In this document: piece by piece, positions 15,899 through 23,602 of the stretch
Layout of the letters: every line of letters begins with the position of its first letter
Position numbering within the stretch: the stretch's first letter is position 1
Source: JBBSHJ01 sp038253135
GTDB lineage: Bacteria; Actinomycetota; Actinomycetes; Mycobacteriales; QHCD01
Assembly: GCA_038253135.1 (NCBI GenBank)
Contig: JBBSHJ010000021.1
Span: forward strand, 1 to 40,400
Direction: 5' to 3'
DNA length: 40,400 nt
The notes under the pieces: model-generated
The model's database searches: none
Told to the model about the DNA's origin: nothing
Seen by the model: only the letters and a program-made list of their open reading frames with translations
Made by a program: the position numbers and the translations under genes

Positions 15899-17746
15899 AT
15901 GGCAGGCATGGGGAATTCTGGACCGGATCGAAGACGGCTGTTCATCCGCATCGGGGTGGTCGCCGGCATCGTCGTGCTGGCGCTCGCGCTCGCCGGCATC
16001 GTGTCCGCGGTGAAGGGCGGGGGCGGCGGCTCCGAGCGGATCACGAGCTATACGTCCGACATCACGGTGGAGCGGTCCGGCGGCCTCGTGGTGACCGAGA
16101 CGATCGGGTACGACTTCGGCTCGAACCGTAAGCACGGGATCTACCGCTACCTGCCGGAACGGCTGCGCTTCGACCGGGACCGGGACCGGACCTACAAGGT
16201 CTCGTTCGGCCCCGGCCCGACGATGGACCGCGCTCCGGTCCAGGGGCAGACCGAGAGCAAGAAGCACCAGCTGGTGCTGCGCCTCGGTGATCCCAACACG
16301 AAGATCGGCGGCGCGCACACCTACCGGATCAGTTATGAGGTGCAGGGTGCCGTCGACAGCCAGACGCAGGGGCCCGAGCTCTATTGGAACGTCGTCGGCC
16401 TCGGCTGGGGCGTGCCGGTCGACAACGTCAGGGTGAGGGTCCACAACGAGTCCGGGAACATCCCGTCCGTGGCGTGCTACGCCGGCTCGGCCAAGAGCGC
16501 CGACCGGTGTACGTCGGCAACTACGTCCGACAACACCGCGACGTACAGCCAGAAATCACTGCAGAAACACCAGGGCATGACGATCGTGGCGACGACGCCG
16601 GGGACGCAGGTTGACGCCTACTCTCTTGTCACTCGCGATGACGCGTCGTACCTGCTGGCCTACCGGCCGTGGGTATGGGGGCTGGCCGGCGGGGTGCTGC
16701 TCCTCGGCGTCCTCGGCATGAGCGGCGTCGTCTACGCCCGCGGCCGCGACCGCACGTATGTCGGCCAGGTCCCCGGCCTGTCGCCGGCCTCCGGCCAGCG
16801 GATCGCCGACGAGGCACGGCCGGTCGGAACCAGCCCGGAGGGGCCGGTGGAGTTCACGCCGCCGAAGGGTGTCGCACCGGGCACGATCGGGCCGGTCATC
16901 CGGCAGAGCACGGCCACCCGGGACGTCGTCGCGACCATTGTCGACCTGGCGGTGCGCGGCTACCTGCGGATCGAGCAACAGGGCCGCGATGACTGGACGC
17001 TGCACCGGCTGCGCGACCCCGACAGCCTCGCCGATTACGAGCTCCGGCTCTACAACGGGCTCTTCACCGGCCGCACTGAGGTTTCGCTGAGCGATCTGCA
17101 CAACAGCTTCGCCTCGACCACGGCCTCCGTGCAGGACTGGATCTGGCGGGAGGTCCTGCAGCGCGGGTGGTACGTCGCCGACCCGCGGCGGGTCACCTCG
17201 ATGTGGCGCGGCATCGGGCTCTGCGTCATGGTGCTCGGCGCGATCCTCGGCTTGGCGCTGGCCTTCTCAATCCATATGGGTGTCGTCGGCATCGGCGTGA
17301 TCGGCATCGGGATCGCCGTCATCGTCGGCGCGTCCTGGATGCCGGCACGGTCGGCCGAGGGCAGCGCGGCCTACGCGCGGGCGCTCGGTTTCCGGCGCTA
17401 CATCAACGTCGCCGAAGCCGCCCAGATCAAGGAGGAGGAGCGAGCCGGCGTCTTTTGCCGCTACCTGCCCTACGCGGTCGCGTTCGGGGTCGCGGACCGG
17501 TGGGTCAAGGAGTTCCAGTCCGTCGGTGCGATCACGCCGGGGATCGTGGGCGCCTACTACGTGCCCTACGGCTTCGCGATGGGCGCCGGCGGGGGCATGG
17601 ACGATTTCGGTGCGTCCCTGGACGGGTTCTCGTCCAACCTGAGCTCGACGTTGACCTCCACCCCGGCCTCGTCCGGAGGCAGCGGGTTCGGCGGGGGCGG
17701 CTTCTCCGGCGGCGGGGGCGGCGGCGGGGGCGGCGGAAGCTGGTGA
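15899..17746 (+). CDS. DUF2207 membrane protein with glycine-rich tail
   Basis: The protein has 615 residues from the ATG at 15899; the next ATG at 15908 is equally possible. An N-terminal helix (VVAGIVVLALALAGIVSAV) is followed by an extracytoplasmic beta-rich domain (about 40-250) containing the DUF2207 hallmark VTETIGYDF...HGIYRYLPER. Then come a helix near 265, a cytoplasmic winged-helix-like region (ATRDVVATIVDLAVRGYL), two more helices and a soluble domain (YARALGFRRYIN). The end is a run of Gly with few Ser and Phe, closing GGGGGSW, as in many DUF2207/TPM-like proteins. The function of the family is unknown; its C-terminal tail is thought to be cytoplasmic. Confidence 0.88.
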   Translation: MAGMGNSGPDRRRLFIRIGVVAGIVVLALALAGIVSAVKGGGGGSERITSYTSDITVERSGGLVVTETIGYDFGSNRKHGIYRYLPERLRFDRDRDRTYKVSFGPGPTMDRAPVQGQTESKKHQLVLRLGDPNTKIGGAHTYRISYEVQGAVDSQTQGPELYWNVVGLGWGVPVDNVRVRVHNESGNIPSVACYAGSAKSADRCTSATTSDNTATYSQKSLQKHQGMTIVATTPGTQVDAYSLVTRDDASYLLAYRPWVWGLAGGVLLLGVLGMSGVVYARGRDRTYVGQVPGLSPASGQRIADEARPVGTSPEGPVEFTPPKGVAPGTIGPVIRQSTATRDVVATIVDLAVRGYLRIEQQGRDDWTLHRLRDPDSLADYELRLYNGLFTGRTEVSLSDLHNSFASTTASVQDWIWREVLQRGWYVADPRRVTSMWRGIGLCVMVLGAILGLALAFSIHMGVVGIGVIGIGIAVIVGASWMPARSAEGSAAYARALGFRRYINVAEAAQIKEEERAGVFCRYLPYAVAFGVADRWVKEFQSVGAITPGIVGAYYVPYGFAMGAGGGMDDFGASLDGFSSNLSSTLTSTPASSGGSGFGGGGFSGGGGGGGGGGSW

Positions 17747-18798
17747 GTCCCTCGCCCGCCGAAACAGCGCACCCGCTCGTCGCGGCGGCCCGGCGGCTCG
17801 CCGACGAGGTGCTCGCTCCGGCCGCCGCCGCGGTGGACGCGGACGTCGTACCGTCCTCGCACGTCGACGCCCTCAAGGCATCCGGACTCCTGGGAGCGAC
17901 CGGGCCGGTCGGGGCCGGTGGCGGCGATGCGCCGCCTGCGGTCCACCGGGAGATCGCCGAGATCCTGGTCGGTGCGTGCCCGTCGACGTGGTTCGTCCTC
18001 GCCCAGCACGCCGGCCCGTTGCGCGCGGTGGCCGAGGGCCCGGTGGTGTTGCGGGATCGGCTGCTCCCGCCGCTCTGCGACGGCCGGCTGCTCGCCGCGA
18101 CGGCGTTCTCCCAGTTGCGGGCGGGGGAGCGGTGCCCGACCCGGGTACGGCGCGCGGCCGGCGGCTGGGTCTTCGACGGCGTCGTACCGTGGCTCACCTC
18201 CTGGGGGCTGGCCGACGTGCTGCTGCTGGGTGGACGGTCGGAATCGGGCGAGGTCGTCTTCGCCGTCATCGACGCGGTCGGGCGCGATGCGCTGGTGGCG
18301 TCGGCGCCGCTGGCTATGGCCGCGCTGTCCGCCGCGCGCACCGTGTCGCTGCGGCTCGACGGCTACCGGGTGCCGGATGACGCGATCGTCGCGGTGACGG
18401 CGTACGACGACTGGGCCGCCCGAGACCGGTTGGGTCCGGTCAATGCGAATCCGGCGCTCTTCGGGGTCGCGCGGGCGGCCGTAGCCGAGCTGCGCAACGC
18501 CGGCCAGGGCGCCGCCGCTGAGCGGCTGAGCCGGGAAGTCGACCGGGTGCGGGCGGAGGCTTACGCGCTCGCCGATGCCTCCGACCCCGACACCGATCGG
18601 GAGGAGCGGATCGCGCTCCGGGTCGAGGCCGGCGAACTGGCATTGCGGGCCACCGCGGCCGCGGTCACCGCCGGCGGCGGCCGCGCGATGGCCCTGACCG
18701 CACCGGCCCAACGGCTGGCGCGGACCGCGCTCTTCCTGCTGGTGCAGGCCCAGACCGCCGAGATCCGGGCGGCCCAGCTCGCGCCCCTCGCCCGGTGA
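17743..18798 (+). CDS. Acyl-CoA-dehydrogenase-like protein, short
   Basis: The 351-residue protein starts at a GTG overlapping the stop of the DUF2207 gene (GTGA). The N-terminal all-helical part (HPLVAAARRLADEVLAPAAAAVDADVVPSSHVDALKASGL), the middle beta domain (RRAAGGWVFDGVVPWLTSW) and the C-terminal helices (about 220-350) follow acyl-CoA dehydrogenase order. The typical catalytic Glu loop is not evident, and the C-terminal bundle is shorter than in the usual 380-residue enzymes. It may be a diverged member that still binds FAD, or a monooxygenase-type relative. The substrate is unknown. Confidence 0.75.
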   Translation: MSPSPAETAHPLVAAARRLADEVLAPAAAAVDADVVPSSHVDALKASGLLGATGPVGAGGGDAPPAVHREIAEILVGACPSTWFVLAQHAGPLRAVAEGPVVLRDRLLPPLCDGRLLAATAFSQLRAGERCPTRVRRAAGGWVFDGVVPWLTSWGLADVLLLGGRSESGEVVFAVIDAVGRDALVASAPLAMAALSAARTVSLRLDGYRVPDDAIVAVTAYDDWAARDRLGPVNANPALFGVARAAVAELRNAGQGAAAERLSREVDRVRAEAYALADASDPDTDREERIALRVEAGELALRATAAAVTAGGGRAMALTAPAQRLARTALFLLVQAQTAEIRAAQLAPLAR

Positions 18799-19124
18799 CC
18801 GCCGGGATCCTCCCCGCACCGCCCGCGCCGCCCCCGCCTTGCCGGCCCCACCGCCCGATCGCCCTATTGGGGTGGATCCGGGTAGCCAGGACCGCCCGAG
18901 TCCTCCCCGCACCGCCGGCAGTCCCCGGATCCTCCCCGCACCGCCGTCCGCGCCTGAGCGCGCGGCCGCCCGACCGCCCGTTTGCCCGATTGGGGTGGAT
19001 CCGGGTAGCCAGGACGGCCCGGATCCTCCCCGGAGCCCGTCACCGCCCGCCCCGGCCGCCGGTCGCCTGACCACCCTGTGGATGAGCGCAGCGGGTAGCG
19101 AGGGTGATACCGCAGGATGCATCG
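18799..19124. repeat. Intergenic stem-loop repeats, two copies
   Basis: A 26-bp block containing GGGGTGGATCCGGGTAGCC occurs at 18866-18891 and 18989-19014 (123 bp apart). A third copy, with one changed base, is at 20318-20343. In the second copy GGATCCGGG (18997-19005) and CCCGGATCC (19018-19026) can pair as a 9-bp stem. Blocks of GGATCCTCCCCGCACCGCC-type sequence lie between the copies. No gene is seen here. Confidence 0.75.
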
Positions 19125-20117
19125 ATGCGCCGCGCCCTTTCCCGTCAGCTGCAGGACGTTGCCGACGACCAGGCCGGCGTGTTGAGCGGGCGTCAGCTGC
19201 TCGCGGCCGGCCTGCACCGCGGGGTGATCCGCTCGGCCGTCGACAGCGGGCACTGGCGCCGGCTGCACCCGGGTGTCTTCCAGATCCACGCCGGGCCGAC
19301 CTCAGACACCGGGCGGCTGTGGGTCGCGCTCCTCGCGATCGGGCCGCCCGCCGCGCTCTCGCATCGCACCGCGGGTCGGCTGTGGGGCCTCGGTCACGAG
19401 CGCCCCGCCCATGAGATCGTCGATCTCTCCGAGGCGGTCGACGTACTCGTGCCGCATGCCCGGCACGTTGGCGCACCCGCCGGGGTCCGGCTGCATCGGC
19501 GACGTGACATCACCGCAATACTCGCCGCGGTCGGATCCCCGCCGCGGACCACCGTCGAGGTCACAGTGATCGACCTGGCCGCAGCGGCCCGCTCCATTGG
19601 CGAGGTGGTCGCGGTCGCCTCGGTGGTGTGCCAGCAACGTCGTACGACGCCCGCTCGCCTCCTACGCGAGCTTCGACGCCGCGACCGGCACGCACACCGG
19701 CAGTTCCTCGAGGCACTGCTGTGCGACGTAGCCGCCGGTGCCGAGACCCCACTGGAGATCGGCTTCCTGCGCCGTGTGGAGCGTGCACATGGGCTGCCGC
19801 GCGGACGGCGTCAACACCGGATGCCCACCACGGGCGGCTTGATGGTTGTGGACGTGTTCTACGAGGACTCAAGGACCATCGCCGAGCTCGACGGGCGGAT
19901 CGGCCACGAGGCTCCCTTCCGCGACGAGGAGCGCGACAACTTCGCTGCGGTGCGGGGCGGTACGACGTTGCGCTACGGCTGGGTCGCCGTGTTCGAGCGG
20001 CCGTGTCGCGTCGCGGGGCAACTCGGTGGGGTGCTCCTCGACCGCGGCTGGGCGGGGCCGATCCGGCCGTGCGGACCGGGCTGTCCGGCGCCTGGCGTTG
20101 GCCGGCGGGCGGCGTGA
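19125..20117 (+). CDS. AbiEi-type N-domain / DUF559-like nuclease-fold protein
   Basis: The 330-residue protein starts at the ATG at 19125, which has AGGA 7 nt upstream; a GTG at 19104 would add seven residues. Residues 5-60 (DVADDQAGVLSGRQLLAAGL, then GHWRRLHPGVFQIHAGP) form the winged helix seen in AbiEi-family antitoxins. Residues 215-310 (ETPLEIGFLRRVERAHGL, VVDVFYEDSRTIAELDGR) resemble the DUF559/very-short-patch-repair nuclease fold with its D...ExD pattern. The combination is common and often multi-copy in actinobacteria, usually without a partner toxin; none is next to it here. The 3' end carries a 32-bp repeat (20041-20072, repeated at 20152-20183). Confidence 0.8.
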   Translation: MRRALSRQLQDVADDQAGVLSGRQLLAAGLHRGVIRSAVDSGHWRRLHPGVFQIHAGPTSDTGRLWVALLAIGPPAALSHRTAGRLWGLGHERPAHEIVDLSEAVDVLVPHARHVGAPAGVRLHRRRDITAILAAVGSPPRTTVEVTVIDLAAAARSIGEVVAVASVVCQQRRTTPARLLRELRRRDRHAHRQFLEALLCDVAAGAETPLEIGFLRRVERAHGLPRGRRQHRMPTTGGLMVVDVFYEDSRTIAELDGRIGHEAPFRDEERDNFAAVRGGTTLRYGWVAVFERPCRVAGQLGGVLLDRGWAGPIRPCGPGCPAPGVGRRAA

Positions 20118-20394
20118 GGCGGGCCTGGCGTTATCGGGGAGTGAGGCGGTGACCGCGGCTGGGCGGCGCCGATCCGGCCGTGCCGACTTGGATGCACGGC
20201 CGGCTCTCCGGCGCTGTCGCGACGCGGCCTGAGCCGATCCAGCCATAATCCCGCCGATCGCGGTAATCCGGACTGTCGCGAGTCGCCCGCCGGTCGTGGC
20301 TTGTCGGGCTCGGTAGCACTGGGGTGGATCCGGGTAGCCAGGATGACCGCGACACTCCCCGGTCCGGCCGCACACGGCGGTCCGCGGAACCGGG
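20118..20394. repeat. Intergenic region with repeat copies
   Basis: No gene is seen. The stretch holds a 32-bp near-copy (one mismatch) of the 3' end of the preceding gene at 20152-20183, and the third copy of the GGGGTGGATCCGGGTAGCC repeat at 20318-20343. Together with the copies at 18866 and 18989, the repeat family brackets the AbiEi-type gene. Confidence 0.65.
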
Positions 20395-20424
20395 CTGACG
20401 GCGTACCGCTTCGCGCGCTAACCT
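20395..20424 (+). promoter_or_regulatory. Promoter of ssrA
   Basis: CTGACG (20395-20400) and TAACCT (20419-20424) are separated by 18 bp, matching the -35/-10 pattern of the main sigma factor. Transcription would start near 20431, leaving a short 5' extension to be removed by RNase P before the tmRNA 5' end at 20442. Confidence 0.55.
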
Positions 20425-20441
20425 TGGTCATTCACACATAT

Positions 20442-20811
20442 GGGGGTGATTGGTCTCGACTCCGGACGTCGAGGCAGGGGAAGCGGGCCGAGGAAGGCGA
20501 CGATGATCTCGCAAACCACGCGTCGCAAACCAATTAAGCGCCGACTCCAGTCAGCGCGAGTTCGCCCTCGCCGCTTGAGCGAGTAGCGACTCTGTCAGAC
20601 CGGGACCGCCTCCGTCCCGGACCCTGGCATCGACTAGGGGGCTCACCGCCGGCGCCGGCCACGGGCGCTGGCGGGACAGCACACAGTGGCTGGGCCTGTC
20701 ACACCGGCTTGTTCGCATGACCGGTGAGGTCGAGTAGAGGCAACGCGGACTGCGCCCGGAGAAGCCCTGTTTCATCGCCGGAGGACGCGGGTTCGATTCC
20801 CGCCACCTCCA
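20442..20811 (+). ncRNA. ssrA: tmRNA (transfer-messenger RNA)
   Basis: The 5' end GGGGGTG (20442-20448) pairs with CACCTCC (20804-20810), closing the alanyl-tRNA-like domain; the T-arm GCGGGTTCGATTCCCGC and discriminator A precede the 3' end. CCA is not encoded. The motif GGGGAAGCGGGCCGAGGA and the segment before the tag (CAATTAAGC) match actinobacterial tmRNAs. The tag frame runs from GCC at 20540 to TGA at 20576-20578 and encodes ADSSQREFALAA, ending in the protease signal ALAA. With SmpB it frees stalled ribosomes and tags the nascent chain for ClpP-family proteases. A hairpin (GACCGGGACCGCCTCCGTCCCGG region) fits the pseudoknots downstream of the tag. End positions are exact to within a few nt. 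Confidence 0.95.
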
Positions 20812-20813
20812 CT

Positions 20814-20846
20814 CTGGGCATGCGCTACGCTGTAGCGCATGCCCAG
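20814..20846. promoter_or_regulatory. Long palindrome over antitoxin promoter and start
   Basis: CTGGGCATGCGCTAC and GTAGCGCATGCCCAG are perfect 15-bp arms around GCT. The arms contain a -10 box TACGCT (20826-20831) and, 7 nt on, the ATG of the antitoxin (20839). The dyad is therefore well placed as the autoregulatory operator of the toxin-antitoxin operon. It begins 3 nt after the tmRNA 3' end and may also act as its terminator, though no T-tract follows. Confidence 0.65.
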
Positions 20847-21264
20847 TAGTCCGCTCTCCATCCGCTTCGAACCAGCCCTTCTCGACCGGTTGCGCCGTCG
20901 CGCCGCGGTACAGGATTCGACACCGTCGGGTCTGGCTCAGCGGTTGGTGGACGAGGGCCTACGTTGCCAGGAGCACACCGGGATCGTCTTCCGCGACGGA
21001 CCTTCAGGTCGTCGGGCCGCGCTGATGTCCGGGCCTGACGTGTGGGAGGTCGTCGCAGCACTGCGGCACAGGTCCGCACATGACGAGCGGAAGGCTGTCG
21101 CGTCCACGGCGGCTGAGATGAGCCTGTCGACGCGGCAGGTTCAGGTCGCTCTCGACTACTACGGTAGCTACGCGGAGGAGATCGATTCCGAGGTTGTAGA
21201 GAACGAACGCGCTGCCGCTGAGGCGTTCGCGGCCTGGGAAGCGCGTCGCAGGCTGCTGGCGTGA
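20839..21264 (+). CDS. Antitoxin, RHH N-terminus with DUF433-like domain
   Basis: The 141-residue protein starts at an ATG 7 nt after a -10 box, so its mRNA is probably leaderless. Residues 5-40 (PLSIRFEPALLDRLRRRAAV, then SGLAQRLVDEGL) look like a ribbon-helix-helix DNA-binding domain. Residues 48-115 (GIVFRDGPSGRRAALMSGPD, VWEVVAALR, LSTRQVQVALDYYGSYAEEID) match the DUF433-type antitoxin pattern. The acidic C-terminal helix could mask the toxin. It overlaps the toxin gene by GTGA (21261-21264). It probably binds the palindrome over its own start. Confidence 0.82.
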   Translation: MPSSPLSIRFEPALLDRLRRRAAVQDSTPSGLAQRLVDEGLRCQEHTGIVFRDGPSGRRAALMSGPDVWEVVAALRHRSAHDERKAVASTAAEMSLSTRQVQVALDYYGSYAEEIDSEVVENERAAAEAFAAWEARRRLLA

Positions 21265-21626
21265 CCGCCCGACTGCTGCTGGACGAGCATTACCCTGCAT
21301 CGGTCGCTGAGCAACTCAGGATGAGTGGCCACGACGTGCTCGCCGTCGTTGCCGACGTCGACCTGCGCGCGCAGCCGGATGCTGAGATCTTCCGCCGGGC
21401 AGCCGCCGAGGGCCGTCGAATCGTCACGGAGAACGTCAAGGACTTCCGCCCGCTGCTGCTGCGTGCTCATGCGAACGGAGACCCGGTGGCACCGCTGCTC
21501 CTGGTGAGCCCCCTTCGGTTTCCGCGGGGGACAGGCCGCCGCAACGCCGCCATCCGGCGAGCGTTGCAGGGGTGGCTGACACAGCGTGACGCTGGGCAGC
21601 GACCCGATGAGGATTGGTTGATCTAG
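21261..21626 (+). CDS. PIN-like toxin, DUF5615 family
   Basis: The 121-residue protein starts at a GTG overlapping the antitoxin stop. The N-terminal LLLDEHYP gives the first acidic pair, DAEIF the middle acid, and IVTENVKDF the late conserved block of DUF5615 PIN-like proteins. These belong to the VapC-type nuclease superfamily and are predicted to cleave RNA. The antitoxin-toxin order and translational coupling are typical. A strong palindromic terminator follows at 21701. Confidence 0.83.
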   Translation: MTARLLLDEHYPASVAEQLRMSGHDVLAVVADVDLRAQPDAEIFRRAAAEGRRIVTENVKDFRPLLLRAHANGDPVAPLLLVSPLRFPRGTGRRNAAIRRALQGWLTQRDAGQRPDEDWLI

Positions 21627-21700
21627 TCCGCATCGCGCAGCGCCAGGGACAAGATGGACGCGCGCGTGTGTGATTGTGTTCCCGTCAGGACCACCCAACC

Positions 21701-21730
21701 GAGAGAGATCCTGCCCGCGGGCAGGATCTC
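21701..21730. terminator. 30-bp palindrome between convergent genes
   Basis: GAGAGATCCTGCCCG and CGGGCAGGATCTCTC are perfect 15-bp arms without a spacer, followed on the plus strand by CTCGTTTA. The site lies between the toxin gene (plus) and the VOC gene (minus) and probably ends both transcripts. Confidence 0.65.
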
Positions 21731-21759
21731 TCCTCGTTTACCAGCCGGTACGCCGGCCG

Positions 21760-22176
21760 CTACGACGGCGTACCCGCGATGTTGACCATCCACGGGGTGC
21801 CGAACTTGTCGGTGCACATGCCGAAGATGTCGCCCCACGGCGCCTTCTCCAGCGCCATGGCCACGGTGGCGCCGTCGGCGAGCTTGTCCCAGTAGCCGCG
21901 CAGCTCGGCTTCGTCCTCACCGCTGAGGGACACCGAGTAGTTGGTTCCGGGCGTGTGATCCATGCCGGCCGGGGTGTCCGCGGCCATCAGGACCAGATCG
22001 TTCGGCGTCGTCAGCATCGAGTGCATGATCTTGTCCTTCTCCGCCGGGTCGTCGCTGGCGCCGAACTCCCCGAAGGTGCTGGACGTCAGCTCGCCGCCGA
22101 AGACCGAGTGGTAGAACTCCATCGCCTGCTTGGCGTTGTCACGGAAGGACAGGTAGGGGTTGAGACGGGTCGTCAT
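21760..22176 (-). CDS. VOC-family protein, PhnB/YjdN-like
   Basis: The 138-residue protein starts at an ATG with GAGGAGG 8 nt upstream. It has the single-domain PhnB-type pattern: LNPYLSFRDNAKQAMEFYHSVF at the N-terminus, SMLTTPNDLVLMAADTP in the middle, GTNYSVSLSGEDEAEL, and the closing WGDIFGMCTDKFGTPWMVNI. The family (glyoxalase/bleomycin-resistance/dioxygenase fold) includes metal-dependent and non-catalytic members, and the substrate is not predictable. It is next to but not clearly in an operon with the 2OG oxygenase gene. Confidence 0.87.
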   Translation of the reverse strand: MTTRLNPYLSFRDNAKQAMEFYHSVFGGELTSSTFGEFGASDDPAEKDKIMHSMLTTPNDLVLMAADTPAGMDHTPGTNYSVSLSGEDEAELRGYWDKLADGATVAMALEKAPWGDIFGMCTDKFGTPWMVNIAGTPS

Positions 22177-22262
22177 GGTGCGGCCTCCTCGGTGGTCGGT
22201 GCCTGCCGAGTATGAGCCGCCACCCGGCGCTCGGGAAGGCCACCCGGAGCAAATTCCGGAGG

Positions 22263-22997
22263 CTAGGCCGCGTCGTGGAACACCAGGCCCAGGGTGTACC
22301 TCTCGCCCCACCGAATCGCGGAGACGCCGTGCCGCACCGGAGCCGCGGACCATCCGCGCGCCGAGCGCACCGGCCGGTCGCGGGTCGTGAAGACATAACC
22401 GTGGCCGTGGGGAAGCAGGGTCGCCGTGCCGCGGGACTGCGCCCGCGGACGCTGCTCGACCAGCAGGAACTCCCCGCCGGCGTGGTCGATCCCGGGCTCG
22501 CTGAGATTGATCACGACCTGCAGCGGGAAGACGAGGTCGCCGTAGAGGTCGCGGTGCAACGCGTTCCAGTCGCCTGCCGCGTATTTCAGCAGGATCGCCG
22601 TCGACTTCGCCTGCCCGGCGCCATGGCACTGGGCCAGCCACTCGTCCAGGGTGTCGGGCCAGGGCGGGGTACGCCGCAGCTTCGCCCACCAGTCACGGGC
22701 GATCGGCAGCAGGTGCGGGTAGAGCGCCTGCTTCAGCCGTTCGATCGGCTCGGGGTACGGCGGGTTGAAGTAGCGATATTCGCCGGAGCCGAAGCGATGC
22801 CTGGCCATGTCGATGGTGCTGCGGAACCGCGCGTCGTCGGGATAAAGCGCGCGGATCGCGGCCGCCTCTTCCCCCGTCAGCAGCGCGGGCAGCAGCGCGC
22901 CGCCGTACTCACCGAGCTGCGCCTCGATATCCGGCCAGTCGCCGGCGGCGACACGATCCCGCCACGGGTCCACGTCGCCGCCGCACGCGCGCCTCAC
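22263..22997 (-). CDS. 2OG-Fe(II) oxygenase
   Basis: The 244-residue protein starts at a GTG overlapping the ogt stop (GTGA, 22994-22997). Iron ligands are visible as HRD (148-150, in WNALHRDLYGD) and His223 (PVRHGVS), with Arg233 (ERYTLGLVFH) placed to bind 2-oxoglutarate. FPLQVVINLSEP and GGEFLLVEQRPRAQS are typical of the prolyl-4-hydroxylase-like branch often found beside ogt. Coupling to a DNA methyltransferase suggests a role in alkylation repair or a related stress, but the substrate is not proven. Confidence 0.83.
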   Translation of the reverse strand: MRRACGGDVDPWRDRVAAGDWPDIEAQLGEYGGALLPALLTGEEAAAIRALYPDDARFRSTIDMARHRFGSGEYRYFNPPYPEPIERLKQALYPHLLPIARDWWAKLRRTPPWPDTLDEWLAQCHGAGQAKSTAILLKYAAGDWNALHRDLYGDLVFPLQVVINLSEPGIDHAGGEFLLVEQRPRAQSRGTATLLPHGHGYVFTTRDRPVRSARGWSAAPVRHGVSAIRWGERYTLGLVFHDAA

Positions 22998-23482
22998 GCC
23001 ACGGACTCGAGGTCGAGCAGCAGCCGCTTGCGGTCGAGACCGCCCGCGTAGCCGGTGAGGCTGCCGTTGGCACCGAGCACCCGGTGGCACGGCACGATCA
23101 CCGATAGCGGGTTGCGGCCGACGGCCTGACCCACGCGCCGCGCCTGCGAGCGGTCACCCAGCCGTGCGGCCAGCTCGCCGTAGGTCGTCGTGGCGGCGTA
23201 CGGGATCTCCTTCAGCAGCGCCCAGACCTGCTCATGGAAGGCGTTGCCGCTGGTGCCTGTCGGCAGGTCGAACGACGTACGGCGCCCGGCCAGGTATTCC
23301 TCGAGTTGATGGGTCGCCGCCGCCAAGACCGGATCGGTCGCCACGTCGACGGCCGGTCCGAAGGTGTCCGGCGACGGCAGGTGCCAGTGCCGCAGGTAGT
23401 AGACCCCGGTGAGGGTGGCGCCGGCCGCGACGAGGGTGAGCTCGCCGAGGCCCGAGCGGATGAGGGTGTGTCGCGCGGTCAT
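22994..23482 (-). CDS. ogt: Methylated-DNA-protein cysteine methyltransferase
   Basis: The 162-residue protein starts at an ATG with GGAAGGGA upstream. The active site is PCHRV with Cys132 as methyl acceptor, in NPLSVIVPCHRVLGANGSLTGYAGGLDRK. FHEQVWALLKEIPYAATTTYGELA is the DNA-binding helix-turn-helix segment. It removes O6-methyl groups from guanine by suicide transfer. It is divergent from the LigD-type polymerase gene and translationally coupled to the 2OG oxygenase, forming a DNA repair corner of the window. Confidence 0.95.
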   Translation of the reverse strand: MTARHTLIRSGLGELTLVAAGATLTGVYYLRHWHLPSPDTFGPAVDVATDPVLAAATHQLEEYLAGRRTSFDLPTGTSGNAFHEQVWALLKEIPYAATTTYGELAARLGDRSQARRVGQAVGRNPLSVIVPCHRVLGANGSLTGYAGGLDRKRLLLDLESVA

Positions 23483-23589
23483 GAGGTCCCTTCCGGTTGG
23501 TGCGATTCTCGGTCGCTGACGAGCAGACGCGCGCGGCGGGGCCGGTGTGAGGTCCCGGGGACTTCAGGTGTTGTACGCCGTCGGTCCGC

Positions 23590-23595
23590 TAGGTT
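23590..23595 (+). promoter_or_regulatory. -10 box of LigD-type polymerase gene, leaderless
   Basis: TAGGTT (TAnnnT) ends 7 nt before the ATG at 23603, with no ribosome-binding site between, as for other leaderless starts in this window. Confidence 0.45.
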
Positions 23596-23602
23596 GCAAC
23601 AC

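Noticed and set aside
12931..16131. 1066-residue plus-strand ORF
   Set aside because: Antisense to the reductase/HAD, repeat-protein and dehydrogenase genes, whose motifs and overlaps fix the minus strand as coding.
17566..19476. 636-residue minus-strand ORF
   Set aside because: Antisense to the DUF2207 tail, the acyl-CoA-dehydrogenase-like gene and the repeats; its regularity comes from those repeats and GC bias.
20781..20811. tRNA gene suggested by the T-arm and acceptor end
   Set aside because: The matching acceptor strand is 340 nt upstream and the region between carries the tag ORF, so it is tmRNA.
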